Shown here piece by piece: positions 32,535 through 42,285 of a stretch of 51,248 nt of DNA. The notes under the pieces were generated by a model. It saw only the letters and a list, made by a program, of their open reading frames with translations, made no database searches and was not told the DNA's origin. Position 1 is the stretch's first letter. Every line of letters begins with the position of its first letter. Position numbers and translations under genes: made by a program. The DNA lies in assembly GCA_040879165.1 (NCBI GenBank), contig JBBDKV010000002.1, positions 1-51,248 of the forward strand. Direction: 5' to 3'. Source of the DNA: JBBDKV01 sp040879165. Its GTDB lineage: Bacteria; Patescibacteriota; Microgenomatia; UBA1400; PJMF01.

Positions 32535-34267
32535 AAAGATCGTTTGCTCAAACTTGGCAAACGATTAGACAATGCGGACATACCAAGCATGCCAAACTAT
32601 TACTCCTGGTGAGTTCTTTTTGGATCTTAGTGTATGTCTGGTTAATCAGCACTCAATTCGTTAGCGATTCTCAAGGATTAGGCACGCTGCTACAAACTAC
32701 TTGGGGAGATTGGGCTGCTCACCTGATTATGACCACCAGAATGGCATACGGGGAAACAGTGATCCCAGCGCAAAATCCATTATTATTGGGGACAGACTTT
32801 ATCTATCCGTTTGGCATCAATCTAGTCAGTGCGCTGTTAGTGCGAATGGGCGTTCCGCTGCTGTCTGCCTTCATTATTCCCCAAGTCCTCAGCGTGGCTG
32901 GTGCTATTTTCTTGATTACCTATAGCTATCAAAAGTTATTTTCATCTAATCTAGTTGCTGCACTTGCCATTACGCTTCTCCTTACTTCTGGAGGACTAGC
33001 ATACCTCACCGAAGACACCCTGACTCCTTTTGCAACCATACAGTCAACTGAGGTTGGTCAAAATATGCTTACCTTCGATCAAAATACCAATTTAGTCTGG
33101 GGTGCCACGGGCATGACGCTTCTGATTCCACAACGGGCGCTATCGTTGGGCATAGTTTTTGGCTTACTAACGCTTCTACTCAGTTATCAAATTTGCTTCA
33201 CTACACAAGAATCTTCAAGAAAGATCAGATCTGCTTGGATTGCTGGTGTTTTACTGCTACTTTTACCCTACATACATACTCATACTTTTTTGGCGATAGG
33301 GATTATAGTGTGCTGCTTGGGAGTCGGGCTGATCTTGGTATCTAAGAGAACTGAGCTTCTGCTTTTGTTAAAAAACTCTTGGCCACTACTGTTGCTGGCG
33401 ATACTCGCCCTGCTTTGGCACGGTACGCGATACTCTCAAGGCACCGCTACTGGAACCATTTCTTGGCAACCTGGGTGGTATGCAGAGTCTTTGAAGGAAT
33501 GGCTGGTGTTTTGGTGGAATAATTGGGGCATTATTCCGCTCGCTGCGCTCGCGGGCTGGCATCAACTCTATCAAAAAAACACTCTAGAAACGTCAAAAAT
33601 TGGTCAAAAACATGCCGCCCTACTTGTGCCAGCAGCTTTTTTTATTCTCTTTTTGTTGCTCAATCTTATTAGTTTTCAACCACATCTTTGGGACAACACT
33701 AAACTACTCTTTTGGGTAGCAATTGGTTTTTGTGGCTTAGCCAGTTATGGATTTCTAGCACTCTTTGAATCTGCAAAAAGTAGTACGCACCCCCTAACTA
33801 GAAAAATTACTCTTAGCAGTATTGTGATTATTATCTGCGTTTCAATTTTTGGCGGACTCCATGACACTGTCAAGTTGCTCATGATTAGCCCTGATCAATC
33901 ACTCAGACTCTATACAACTGAGGAAATCGAGCTTGCTCAGTGGGTTCGACAAAATACCAGTCCTGACTCAATTTGGCTCGCTGGCGAGAGACATAATCAT
34001 TGGCTGTCAAACTTAACAGGTCGGCAGGTGTTGATGAGCTATTCGGGCTGGCTATGGACGCATGGACTAGCATACGATGATCAACAACAAGATATGCTTC
34101 AACTTTTCGCCAATCCAGCCAGGCAAGACATTATAGAGAAATGGCAGATCCAGTACGCAGTACTCGGGGAATATGAATTGCTGCTTGGCGCTAACCCAGC
34201 CATCTTCGAACAGGAATACCAAGAAATATATCGAACAAAATCCTACAAACTATACGCACTGCATTAG
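32531..34267 (+). CDS. Polytopic membrane protein, possibly GT-C glycosyltransferase-like
   Basis: The protein has 578 residues from ATG 32531, which overlaps the previous stop (ATGA). I count about ten to twelve membrane helices followed by a soluble C-terminal domain with ELAQWVRQNTSPDSIWLAG and YAVLGEYELLLG. An early loop with GDWAAHLIMTTRMAYGE recalls the acidic first loop of GT-C glycosyltransferases that use lipid-linked sugars. Similar unnamed membrane proteins are common in CPR. The assignment is tentative. It is convergent with tpiA, sharing TTAG at the stops. Confidence 0.5.
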   Translation: MKRSFAQTWQTIRQCGHTKHAKLLLLVSSFWILVYVWLISTQFVSDSQGLGTLLQTTWGDWAAHLIMTTRMAYGETVIPAQNPLLLGTDFIYPFGINLVSALLVRMGVPLLSAFIIPQVLSVAGAIFLITYSYQKLFSSNLVAALAITLLLTSGGLAYLTEDTLTPFATIQSTEVGQNMLTFDQNTNLVWGATGMTLLIPQRALSLGIVFGLLTLLLSYQICFTTQESSRKIRSAWIAGVLLLLLPYIHTHTFLAIGIIVCCLGVGLILVSKRTELLLLLKNSWPLLLLAILALLWHGTRYSQGTATGTISWQPGWYAESLKEWLVFWWNNWGIIPLAALAGWHQLYQKNTLETSKIGQKHAALLVPAAFFILFLLLNLISFQPHLWDNTKLLFWVAIGFCGLASYGFLALFESAKSSTHPLTRKITLSSIVIIICVSIFGGLHDTVKLLMISPDQSLRLYTTEEIELAQWVRQNTSPDSIWLAGERHNHWLSNLTGRQVLMSYSGWLWTHGLAYDDQQQDMLQLFANPARQDIIEKWQIQYAVLGEYELLLGANPAIFEQEYQEIYRTKSYKLYALH

Positions 34268-34944
34268 GCAGCGTAGGAGGCAGCAACTATTTGCGCAAAT
34301 GATGCTGGTTTAAGAGATGCAGTGCCCACCAGGGCGCCATCACTGACCAGCAAATACTCAGCGATATTTTGTAAATCAACGCTGCCACCATAAATTACTG
34401 GCACGTCGCCAAAATGTTGCTTAATTTTTGCTTTGACTCGCTGCACCTCATCAACAGGCTCATGATCTCCGGTACCGATAGCCGAGATTGGTTCGTACGC
34501 AAAAACACATTTCTCAAACAGGCTGTCGTCCATCGCCGCTGCCTGCTGTTCAATGTCTGGTTCATCGAGGCAAACCACTGGCTTCATGCCATTCAAAATC
34601 ACTTGTTCTGCTGTCTGAGCAATATCAGCAGTTACTTCGTGAAAATATCGACGCCGCTCAGAATGGCCAACCAAGACATACTCTACTCCAAGATCTGCTA
34701 ATTGCTCGGCGTTAATCTCGCCAGTATAACTACCCATCGGAAAAGGACTGGCATCCTGGGCTCCCAGTCGAATACTAGAGTTAGTCAGTCGCTCAGCAAC
34801 TGCAGGCAAATGCACAAAAGTTGGGGCAATCACCACCTCAGGTTGACTTGGTAGCTCAACTTTCAAAAATGCGTCCAGCCAAGCCTCAACAGCGGACTGT
34901 GTTTTATGTGACTTCCAATTGGCAATGATAAGTGGTTGTTTCAT
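34264..34944 (-). CDS. tpiA: Triosephosphate isomerase
   Basis: TpiA interconverts dihydroxyacetone phosphate and glyceraldehyde 3-phosphate. The ORF gives 226 residues from ATG 34944. Motifs are NWKSHK (catalytic Lys), YVLVGHSERRRYFHE (catalytic His) and VFAYEPISAIGTGD (catalytic Glu), then YGGSVDLQN and VGTASLKPASF for phosphate binding. It is shorter than the usual ~250 residues. A TATAGT -10 box lies 9 nt before the start. gap lies 4 kb away. Confidence 0.95.
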   Translation of the reverse strand: MKQPLIIANWKSHKTQSAVEAWLDAFLKVELPSQPEVVIAPTFVHLPAVAERLTNSSIRLGAQDASPFPMGSYTGEINAEQLADLGVEYVLVGHSERRRYFHEVTADIAQTAEQVILNGMKPVVCLDEPDIEQQAAAMDDSLFEKCVFAYEPISAIGTGDHEPVDEVQRVKAKIKQHFGDVPVIYGGSVDLQNIAEYLLVSDGALVGTASLKPASFAQIVAASYAA

Positions 34945-35069
34945 ATAGTCCATACTATAGCACGCGACTTCCACTGAATCAGCTAGCATGGTACTCAGCG
35001 AATAGGATTACTGTGGAATGAAAGAAATGTGGTTGGAGTTTTGCAATGCGTTCATGGTAGGATTGCCGC

Positions 35070-36986
35070 ATGGCTCTCTCTCTAACACATCTTAATGCTG
35101 ATCAACAAGCAGCCGTCAAGCATGAAAGTGGACCGGCTATTGTGCTCGCAGGTGCTGGCTCGGGCAAGACCACAGTCCTCACTCATCACGCTGCTTGGTT
35201 GCTAGAAACCCAGCAACTTGCACCTGAGTCAATCATGTTGGTTACCTTTACTAATAAAGCAGCTGGTGAAATGAAAAGCCGCATTGAAACTTTAACTGGT
35301 AGTAGAATGCCGTTTGCCGGTACTTTTCATAGTATTTGCGCACGATTATTGCGCATTGACGGGCATCACGTCGGACTCTCTCAAGATTTTGTAATTTATG
35401 ATAGCGAAGATCAAACGGCTCTACTACGGGATATTTACAAGGAACATACCCTGGACGCTAAACGCTACAAGCCAGCTGCAGTCAAAGCTGCCATTTCAAA
35501 CGCCAAAAATGAGATGCTCACTCCTACTGAATATGCTGAAACTGCCAGTGGTGACTTTGCCAATCACATTGCCCGAGTTTACAAGCTCTACCAACATGGA
35601 CTTGATAAGTCTGGCGCTGTTGACTTTGACGACTTGCTCGTGCTTGCCGTGCGACTGCTGGAAAAAAACCCTGAGCTGCGGGAGCGGTATCAACAGCGCT
35701 TTTCACATATTCTGGTCGATGAGTACCAAGATACTAATAAAGCACAATACCAATTGACTAAAATTTTGGCTGAGAAAAGTACCAATTTATACGTGGTGGG
35801 TGATTTTAGTCAGAGTATTTACGCCTGGAGAGGAGCAGACTATCGCAATATGCTGCAACTACGGCTCGATTTTCCTGACATTACTGAGTATCGTTTGGAA
35901 CAAAATTATCGCTCCACACAATCAATCCTTGACGCTGCAACTCAAGTCATCAAACACAACACCTCACATCCCATTCTAGAACTCTGGACTGACCAAACTT
36001 CCTCTCAACCAATCGTCTGCCTTGAAACCACTTCAGCCGATCTAGAAGCAATCAAAATAATTTCTCGAATTATCGAACACTCCAATCAAGTCGCCTTGAG
36101 TGAAATTGCTGTCTTATACCGCACTAATGCGCAATCAAGACTCTTTGAAGAGGCACTGATTCGCGCAGGTATTCCGTACAAACTAGTCGGAGGAACTCGG
36201 TTTTACGAGCGCAAAGAAATTAAAGATCTCATTGCTTACTCAAGAGTTCTATTTAATCCCGATGATTCAGTTAGTTTTAATAGAGCACAAAAAATTGGTA
36301 AACGAAGACTATCTGCGCTCCAAGCCTGGCAATTTGAGCAAGATTCGCAGACGATGCGAGCAACGGAGCCAAAAGAACTATTGACTCAAATTTTACACTT
36401 AACCGGCTACTCGGATCGATACAATGAGGAGCTAGATGAGGACAGGCAGCGCCTGGAAAACATCGCTGAATTTTTAGCGATGGCCGAGCAGTTTAACTCC
36501 ATGTCTGACCTTCTAGAGAACGTAGCACTGATGCAAGATGAATACATAACTGATGGTAGAAACCTGGGTACTACTAAGGAAGCATCCCAAGACGCTGTCC
36601 AGTTGATGAGCCTCCACGCTGCTAAGGGCTTAGAATTTAGCGTAGTTTTTATGGCTGGTATGGAAGACGGTCTGTTACCGCACAGCAACTCGCTGTTTGA
36701 CCCAGAAAGTATTGAAGAAGAGCGGCGACTCTGTTATGTGGGCATCACTCGAGCCAAACAGCACCTCTATTTTTCCTACGCTCAGCAACGATTCACCTAC
36801 GGTAGTCGCACCAGCAATATTCCAAGCCGTTTTTTAGGCGATATTCCACGCGAGCTACTGCAATTTGAAGGCGGAAGTAGTCTCCCACAAGATGATTTTA
36901 CGGAACAAAGAGTCGTAGTGGATGACGACCTACTTGACGATGTTCTCAATGGTGACATTGATATCGATGCGTTGATCGAGCGGTAG
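35070..36986 (+). CDS. UvrD/PcrA-type superfamily I DNA helicase
   Basis: The 638-residue protein has all SF1A helicase motifs: Walker A AGAGSGKTTVL near residue 27, FTNKAAGEMKSRI (Ia), VDEYQDTN (II), GDFSQSIYAWRGAD (III), LEQNYRSTQ (IV), LMSLHAAKGLEF (V) and CYVGITRAKQHLYF (VI). This 3'-5' helicase would serve repair, including release of UvrC and the cut oligonucleotide, and replication restart. It is shorter than UvrD or PcrA (about 720), lacking part of the C-terminal tail. Confidence 0.92.
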   Translation: MALSLTHLNADQQAAVKHESGPAIVLAGAGSGKTTVLTHHAAWLLETQQLAPESIMLVTFTNKAAGEMKSRIETLTGSRMPFAGTFHSICARLLRIDGHHVGLSQDFVIYDSEDQTALLRDIYKEHTLDAKRYKPAAVKAAISNAKNEMLTPTEYAETASGDFANHIARVYKLYQHGLDKSGAVDFDDLLVLAVRLLEKNPELRERYQQRFSHILVDEYQDTNKAQYQLTKILAEKSTNLYVVGDFSQSIYAWRGADYRNMLQLRLDFPDITEYRLEQNYRSTQSILDAATQVIKHNTSHPILELWTDQTSSQPIVCLETTSADLEAIKIISRIIEHSNQVALSEIAVLYRTNAQSRLFEEALIRAGIPYKLVGGTRFYERKEIKDLIAYSRVLFNPDDSVSFNRAQKIGKRRLSALQAWQFEQDSQTMRATEPKELLTQILHLTGYSDRYNEELDEDRQRLENIAEFLAMAEQFNSMSDLLENVALMQDEYITDGRNLGTTKEASQDAVQLMSLHAAKGLEFSVVFMAGMEDGLLPHSNSLFDPESIEEERRLCYVGITRAKQHLYFSYAQQRFTYGSRTSNIPSRFLGDIPRELLQFEGGSSLPQDDFTEQRVVVDDDLLDDVLNGDIDIDALIER

Positions 36987-37075
36987 CTGTACTCGGTAAC
37001 TGTACTGTAGTAGTTAAACACTCTTCAACCATCAAGCCAGTCAAAATCGACCTACCGCACTGACTCATGCAAGGT

Positions 37076-37081
37076 TATAAT
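37076..37081 (+). promoter_or_regulatory. -10 box of the FemAB-like gene (leaderless type)
   Basis: TATAAT ends 8 nt before ATG 37090. No ribosome-binding sequence could fit between the expected transcript start and the ATG. Confidence 0.5.
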
Positions 37082-37089
37082 AACAAACC

Positions 37090-38121
37090 ATGATTATTCG
37101 CGCGCTACGTGAAGAGGAACAATCACTGTACAACTCAGTCGTTAAGCACCCCCTACAGTCTTGGGAATGGGGGCAGTTTCGTAAAAAAACAGGCGTTAAA
37201 GTCGAACGGGTTGGTGTCTTTACTGACAGCAAAATTACCAACGCTTTTCAAATTACATTTCACACTATTCCTTATTTTAGCCAAAAAGTTGGCTATCTAC
37301 CAAAAGGCCCCATGCCAGATGAGGAGCAGCTAGCGGTCATCAAAGAATTAGCCAAAAAACACAACGCCATTTTCGTAAAACTTGAGCCAAATGTAGCGCA
37401 ACGAGTTGGCACTCCCAGCGGACATGACAACATTACGCGATTTTTAGTCGAACATGGCACAGTTCCCGGCAGACCACTGTTCACTAAATACACATTTCAC
37501 CTCGACCTTACCGCTAGCGAAGAGAAGCTGCTCGCCAACATGAAGAGCAAAACTCGTTATAACGTCAACGTAGCGATAAAAAAAGGTGTCAAAGTCTACG
37601 AAAATACTAGTTATGAAGGTATGGAAGAATACATCAAAATCCTTAAAGAAACGACCAACCGCCAAGGATTTTACGCGCACAGCCCAGATTATTTCCGTAC
37701 ACTCTGGCAGACTTTCGGCAAAACTGGCTACCTAAAAATTTTTAACGCAGTCTACGAAAATACTATCCTTGTCTCCTGGATTATGTTTAATTTTAATGGG
37801 GTGCTGTATTATCCGTACGGCGCTTCACGCAGTGTTCATCGAGACGTCATGGCAAGTAATTTGATGATGTGGGAAATGATCCGCTATGGCAAACGCCAAG
37901 GTTGTCACACACTCGATATGTGGGGCTCTCTCGGTCCAGAACCTAATAAACGTGACCCTTGGTATGGTTTTCACCGCTTCAAAGAGGGATATGGGGGAGA
38001 ATTGAAAGAATTTGTCGGCACTTTCGACTATGTCATTTTGCCACGATGGTACAAAATTTTTCGCATTGCAGAAAATATACGTTGGAAAATTCTTCGCCTA
38101 CGCGCCAAACTTGGCTTTTGA
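37090..38121 (+). CDS. FemAB-family aminoacyltransferase
   Basis: The 343-residue protein matches the FemABX peptidyltransferases, which add amino acids from aminoacyl-tRNA to the lipid II peptide stem to form interpeptide bridges. Visible motifs are SWEWGQFRKKTG near the start, VGYLPKGPMP, KYTFHLDLTASEEKLLANMKSKTRYNVNVAIKKGV in the first GNAT half (shortened here to its key TRYNVNVA core), and YPYGASRSVHRDVMASNLMM plus GFHRFKEGYGGELKEFVGT in the second. The long coiled arm of staphylococcal FemA is absent, as in FemX. It is probably cytoplasmic and works on cell-wall precursors with uppP. Confidence 0.88.
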   Translation: MIIRALREEEQSLYNSVVKHPLQSWEWGQFRKKTGVKVERVGVFTDSKITNAFQITFHTIPYFSQKVGYLPKGPMPDEEQLAVIKELAKKHNAIFVKLEPNVAQRVGTPSGHDNITRFLVEHGTVPGRPLFTKYTFHLDLTASEEKLLANMKSKTRYNVNVAIKKGVKVYENTSYEGMEEYIKILKETTNRQGFYAHSPDYFRTLWQTFGKTGYLKIFNAVYENTILVSWIMFNFNGVLYYPYGASRSVHRDVMASNLMMWEMIRYGKRQGCHTLDMWGSLGPEPNKRDPWYGFHRFKEGYGGELKEFVGTFDYVILPRWYKIFRIAENIRWKILRLRAKLGF

Positions 38122-38147
38122 AACATTAAAAAAACCAGAAAGGTACT

Positions 38148-38894
38148 ATGAAAACACGTTTTAAGCGCATTTTACTCAAGGTCGGTGGCGAATCGCTGTT
38201 GGGAGATCGAGAATATGGCATCGATCCGCAGGCAGCTAATCGAGTCGCTGAACAGATTAAGGAAGTCTACGCCGAAAACGTCGAGTTAGCGCTAGTAGTA
38301 GGTGGAGGCAATATTTTCCGCGGCATTGCTGGCTCAAAAAATGGCATCGATCGCGCAACAGCTGACTACATGGGCATGCTTGCCACAGTCATGAATGCTT
38401 TAGCACTGCAAGATGCGTTAGAAAAAAATGGCGTGCCAACTCGAGTGCAGACGGCCCTGCAGATGCCTGCTGTTGCCGAGAGCTTCATCCGTAGACGCGC
38501 ATTGCGCCATATGGAGAAGGGGAGGGTGATTATTCTTGCAGCTGGCACTGGCGTACCATACGTCACCACCGATACAGGAGCATCATTACACGCACTTGAG
38601 TTACACTGCGATGTGCTAATGAAAGCTACCAAAGTTGACGGTATTTATGACAAAGATCCTGTCAACAACGCAGATGCCAAGCGCTTTAAATCTCTCACTT
38701 TCTCTGATGCTATTTCGATGGAAGGCATCGATGTTATGGATACTGCTGCTTTAGCAATGTCGCAAGAAAATAATATGCCAGTGATGGTTTTTGAACTTTT
38801 CAAGGAAGACAATCTCCTGAGAGCAGTTCGAGGTGAAGATATCGGCACCTACGTAAGCAACGAGGTGACAACGGAATTAACTGAGTCAAACTAA
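38148..38894 (+). CDS. pyrH: UMP kinase
   Basis: PyrH phosphorylates UMP to UDP. The 248-residue protein has RILLKVGGESLLGD at the start, VVGGGNIFRG, DYMGMLATVMNALALQDALE and GTGVPYVTTDTGASLHALEL, all typical of the amino-acid-kinase fold of bacterial UMP kinases. AGAAAGG (38137-38143) is a fair ribosome-binding site, unlike the leaderless starts elsewhere in the window. It follows the FemAB-like gene by 26 nt. Confidence 0.95.
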   Translation: MKTRFKRILLKVGGESLLGDREYGIDPQAANRVAEQIKEVYAENVELALVVGGGNIFRGIAGSKNGIDRATADYMGMLATVMNALALQDALEKNGVPTRVQTALQMPAVAESFIRRRALRHMEKGRVIILAAGTGVPYVTTDTGASLHALELHCDVLMKATKVDGIYDKDPVNNADAKRFKSLTFSDAISMEGIDVMDTAALAMSQENNMPVMVFELFKEDNLLRAVRGEDIGTYVSNEVTTELTESN

Positions 38895-38946
38895 GCTAGC
38901 CAAAAAAAACGCTAGCCTGCGATGCGGGATCATGGTATCGTGAGAC

Positions 38947-38967
38947 TATAATTAGTTATCTGAGGAG
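38947..38967 (+). promoter_or_regulatory. gap promoter -10 box and ribosome-binding site
   Basis: TATAAT (38947-38952) is followed by CTGAGGAG (38960-38967), ending 5 nt before ATG 38973. This gene clearly has a leader with a Shine-Dalgarno site, in contrast to many neighbours. Confidence 0.6.
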
Positions 38968-38972
38968 TCGGT

Positions 38973-40022
38973 ATGTCAGAACAGCGCATTTTTGGAATTA
39001 ATGGTTTTGGACGAATTGGTCGCACTACACTACGTGTTTGGTGGCAGTATCAGCGCGACAATCTTAATTTACGATTGATCAATACATCTGGGTCAATGGA
39101 AATTGAAGACTGGGCACATTTGATTAAATACGACTCAAATTATGGTGTATTTACAGAGCCAATTACCGTCGAGCGACATCAATCACGAAAAGACGTTACC
39201 GACCAAAACTCAGTCTTGGGTCTACTACGCATCGGCGATCACGAAATCGTCGTCACAGCTCAACGTGATCCCGCCAAAATAGCCTGGGCAGAGCATGCTG
39301 TCGATGTCGTCATTGAATCTACCGGTGTCTTTACCACTGCTGAAAAAGCACAAGCACACATTGATGCCGGTGCTCGAAAAGTAATTATTTCTGCCCCCGC
39401 CAAGAGCGATGGTGTCAGTACGAGTGTTTTAGGGGTTAATCAATTTGATGCCTCATGTTCAATTTTATCTAATGCCTCGTGCACGACCAACAGTATTACT
39501 CCGCCAGTCCAAATTATCAACCAAACACTGGGTATCGAAAAAGCTATGCTGACCACCATTCACTCGTACACCGATGATCAAAATACTCAAGATAACTCAC
39601 ACAAGGATTTGCGTCGCGCGCGCAGCGCAGCAGAAAATATTATACCGACTACAACAGGTGCGGCCAAAGCAACAACCCAAATTATTCCCGAACTTAAGGG
39701 TAAGTTTGACGGCTTTGCTGTCCGCGTTCCCACGCCAGTTGGCTCACTCTCAGATATTGTGATGGTCACCAAGCGGGAGACAACTATTGAAGAAGTGAAT
39801 GCCATTTTATCTGACGCTTCGCAACAAGATCAGTGGAGAGGGATCTTGGCAGTGACTGATGAGCCATTGGTGTCCTCAGACATAGTGGGCAGGCCAGAAT
39901 CTGCCATTATAGATCTCGCCCTCACTAACGTCGTTGGAGGAAATCTAGTCAAAGTAGTTAGTTGGTACGACAACGAGTTTGGATACTGCAATCGCTTGAT
40001 TGATCAGATTCATCACACCTAA
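38973..40022 (+). CDS. gap: Glyceraldehyde-3-phosphate dehydrogenase
   Basis: The 349-residue protein has the NAD-binding start FGINGFGRIGR, the catalytic motif SNASCTTNSITP with Cys near 170, HSYTDDQNTQD, and RAAA-like RARSAAENIIPTTTGAAKA. The C-terminal SWYDNEFGYCNRLIDQI also fits. The catalytic Cys lies about 15-20 residues later than in most bacterial forms because of extra sequence around residues 55-85 (ERHQSRKDVTDQNSVLG). The strong ribosome-binding site suggests high expression. Confidence 0.95.
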   Translation: MSEQRIFGINGFGRIGRTTLRVWWQYQRDNLNLRLINTSGSMEIEDWAHLIKYDSNYGVFTEPITVERHQSRKDVTDQNSVLGLLRIGDHEIVVTAQRDPAKIAWAEHAVDVVIESTGVFTTAEKAQAHIDAGARKVIISAPAKSDGVSTSVLGVNQFDASCSILSNASCTTNSITPPVQIINQTLGIEKAMLTTIHSYTDDQNTQDNSHKDLRRARSAAENIIPTTTGAAKATTQIIPELKGKFDGFAVRVPTPVGSLSDIVMVTKRETTIEEVNAILSDASQQDQWRGILAVTDEPLVSSDIVGRPESAIIDLALTNVVGGNLVKVVSWYDNEFGYCNRLIDQIHHT

Positions 40023-40081
40023 AATCGTTTTGAGAAGCTGGCGCTACGGCTAATGTAAGGATCGCAGATTACACTAGCCAC

Positions 40082-41566
40082 ATGGTTACTCAAACCCATA
40101 CTGCAAGCTTCATTGGAGAAACCCCAATCAACAGTACAATCATCGTTGAGACGAAGCGCGGTGTTCCAGAAATAATAGTGCATGGACTTGCTGTCAAAGA
40201 GGCTCGAGAAATTAAGCAGCGTATTCTCATGGCATTTCATCATGCTGACTTGAGGCTAAAAGCAAAAAGAACCCTGATAAGTGTCAAGCAACCAAAAATC
40301 AACACCAAAGCATGTACTGATCTGGCAATTGCAGCGGCACTCTATTACAAAAATAGCAATATCATTCCTGATGATACTATTTGTTACATAGGGCAGATAA
40401 CAAGTAATGGAACGGTGCATGGGTCACTTGAGAACATCCCAGCCATTATTGCAGCAAAACAACTTGGGTTTAAAAAAGTAGTCATACCTGGCAACTTGAT
40501 CGAAAAAATTAGCTGGCTCACCGGGATAGACATCTACTCGTTAAACCACCTCAGTGAGCTGCTAAAACTTAATAGAGTATCGCATAGTCCGCTTCGCATC
40601 ACCACCAAACACACAGAACTATCAGAGAAACATCAGGCAGCGCTAGCAGCGTATCCACTAGCGACGAGGGCCTTGCAAATCACAGCAACAGGCGGTCATC
40701 ATGTATTACTACTTGGACCACCAGGATGGGGAAAATCAACCCTTTCTCAAGCTGCGGCAGCATTGCTACCCGATCTTTCCACTGAGGAAGTTGAATCAAT
40801 ACTTTCCTCATCACAAAACAGCACCACTATCTCTCAAGCGCTCTGTCGCAGACCCTTGTTTCACACCATTACCACTCGTGATTCGCTTAAGGATATCTTC
40901 GGCTCAGCACGAACAGGAGCTATCGGAATGATTGCGCAAAATCTTCACGGAACGATGGTTTTTGATGAACTACCAGCATTTTCACCCAGTAGTCTGCAAG
41001 CGCTACGCTCAACTTTAGATTTTGAGCCGACTGATTGGCAATTTTCAGATATAACAATACATAGACGACAGCGTACAACCATTATTGCAACTGGCAACCC
41101 CTGTCGCTGTGGCAATTGGAAGAGTGCTGCTGCCTGTCACTGCTCAAAAGCGCAGCGCAACCACTATTGGATTAGACTCGGCACAGCATTACTCGATCGC
41201 TTCCAGCTGCATCTCTGGATCGATGAGCAGTATGAATTTAACAAAAAAATGTCACTCGATATTGAGCAAATAAGGCAATCAATTAAAAAAGCTCGTTTAG
41301 CACAAAAAAAACGATACTCAACTTGGCTGCTGCGTAATGCCCAGGCTGACTGGGAGTTACTTTCACCAAATCTGGACAATCAAGCTATGCAGCAGCTTAA
41401 GCGAGCTGCCATACAACTACAACTCAGTCTACGCGCAGCCCTCCATACCTTGAGAATTGCTCGAACAATTGCTGATTTATCAGACTCAGATACTATTTTA
41501 CAGACACACATATTAGAAGCACTTCAATACCGACCAATCATCACCCCTAAGGATTTGCATGTCTAG
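40082..41566 (+). CDS. YifB/ComM-family Mg-chelatase-like ATPase
   Basis: The 494-residue protein has the ComM/YifB order: an N-terminal Lon-protease-like (ChlI) domain (IIVETKRGVPEIIVHGLAVKEAREIKQRI, of which the GLAVKEAREIKQRI core is characteristic), then an AAA+ module with Walker A LLGPPGWGKSTL near residue 212 and TGNPCRCGNW, and a C-terminal domain with ALHTLRIARTIADL. Some members act as branch-migration helicases in natural transformation. TACACT ends 6 nt before the ATG, so the mRNA is probably leaderless. Confidence 0.9.
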   Translation: MVTQTHTASFIGETPINSTIIVETKRGVPEIIVHGLAVKEAREIKQRILMAFHHADLRLKAKRTLISVKQPKINTKACTDLAIAAALYYKNSNIIPDDTICYIGQITSNGTVHGSLENIPAIIAAKQLGFKKVVIPGNLIEKISWLTGIDIYSLNHLSELLKLNRVSHSPLRITTKHTELSEKHQAALAAYPLATRALQITATGGHHVLLLGPPGWGKSTLSQAAAALLPDLSTEEVESILSSSQNSTTISQALCRRPLFHTITTRDSLKDIFGSARTGAIGMIAQNLHGTMVFDELPAFSPSSLQALRSTLDFEPTDWQFSDITIHRRQRTTIIATGNPCRCGNWKSAAACHCSKAQRNHYWIRLGTALLDRFQLHLWIDEQYEFNKKMSLDIEQIRQSIKKARLAQKKRYSTWLLRNAQADWELLSPNLDNQAMQQLKRAAIQLQLSLRAALHTLRIARTIADLSDSDTILQTHILEALQYRPIITPKDLHV

Positions 41567-41622
41567 AAAATTAGTAGCCCAAGCTGATCGTCATTTTGGT
41601 AAACTGGGAACAGCAACAGGTT

Positions 41623-42285
41623 ATGGAAATACGGATTGTCTATACTATTTTCGCTGGTTTTATTTTACTGAGCATACTCTCAGTGGCGGGTCTGACGATA
41701 CTATCACACTTTTCTGGGGCTCCTCGCACCAACACTGCCGTATTGGAAGCTGACAATACTGCTACCGTCGCTACTCCCCAACAGGCGACTCCTGAGCCAG
41801 AGTTTTCCACAGTAAACAACTCAACCGCTACAACCACTGAAAATCAACCAGCGGTACTGGGAGAATCAAGTTCCCACCTTGATGATAGACAGTTTTCAGA
41901 AACACTGTACTCGTTACTTAATGCCTACAGAAAAGAGCAGGGATTAACTCCACTGCAAGTAAACCCAGCCTTAGAAATTAGTGCCCAGGCAAAATTAACT
42001 GATATGAAGCAAAACAAATACTGGAGTCATGTCAGTCCTGATGGCACTCAGCCTTGGAATTTCTTTGTTGCTGCGGGTTATGACTATCATTATGCAGGAG
42101 AAAATTTGGCGTTTAGTCACAACACACCCTGGAACGTCTTTACGCATTGGCAAGAGAGCGAATCGCACAAAATTGAACTGCTCAAACCTGAATACAATCA
42201 CATGGGGATTGCGCTGGATTGCCAATATCAATCGGGTGCTGAGTATGCGTGCGTCACCGTACTACACCTGGGCAAGCGTCGTTAG
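41623..42285 (+). CDS. Membrane-anchored CAP/SCP-domain protein
   Basis: About 220 residues from ATG 41623. It has an N-terminal membrane helix (VYTIFAGFILLSILSVAGLT), a Thr/Ala-rich linker, then a CAP (cysteine-rich secretory, PR-1-like) domain from about residue 95. That domain has LLNAYRKEQGLTPL, ALEISAQAKLTDM, WSHVSPDGTQPW, AGENLAFS and YNHMGIAL, the usual family blocks with conserved His and Glu. Bacterial members are secreted and mostly of unknown function. It ends convergent with uppP, sharing TTAG. Confidence 0.85.
   Translation: MEIRIVYTIFAGFILLSILSVAGLTILSHFSGAPRTNTAVLEADNTATVATPQQATPEPEFSTVNNSTATTTENQPAVLGESSSHLDDRQFSETLYSLLNAYRKEQGLTPLQVNPALEISAQAKLTDMKQNKYWSHVSPDGTQPWNFFVAAGYDYHYAGENLAFSHNTPWNVFTHWQESESHKIELLKPEYNHMGIALDCQYQSGAEYACVTVLHLGKRR

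Noticed and set aside
38895..38925. GCTAGC repeat after pyrH as a terminator
   Set aside because: The stem is only 6 bp of a palindromic word with an A-rich loop and no T-run follows.
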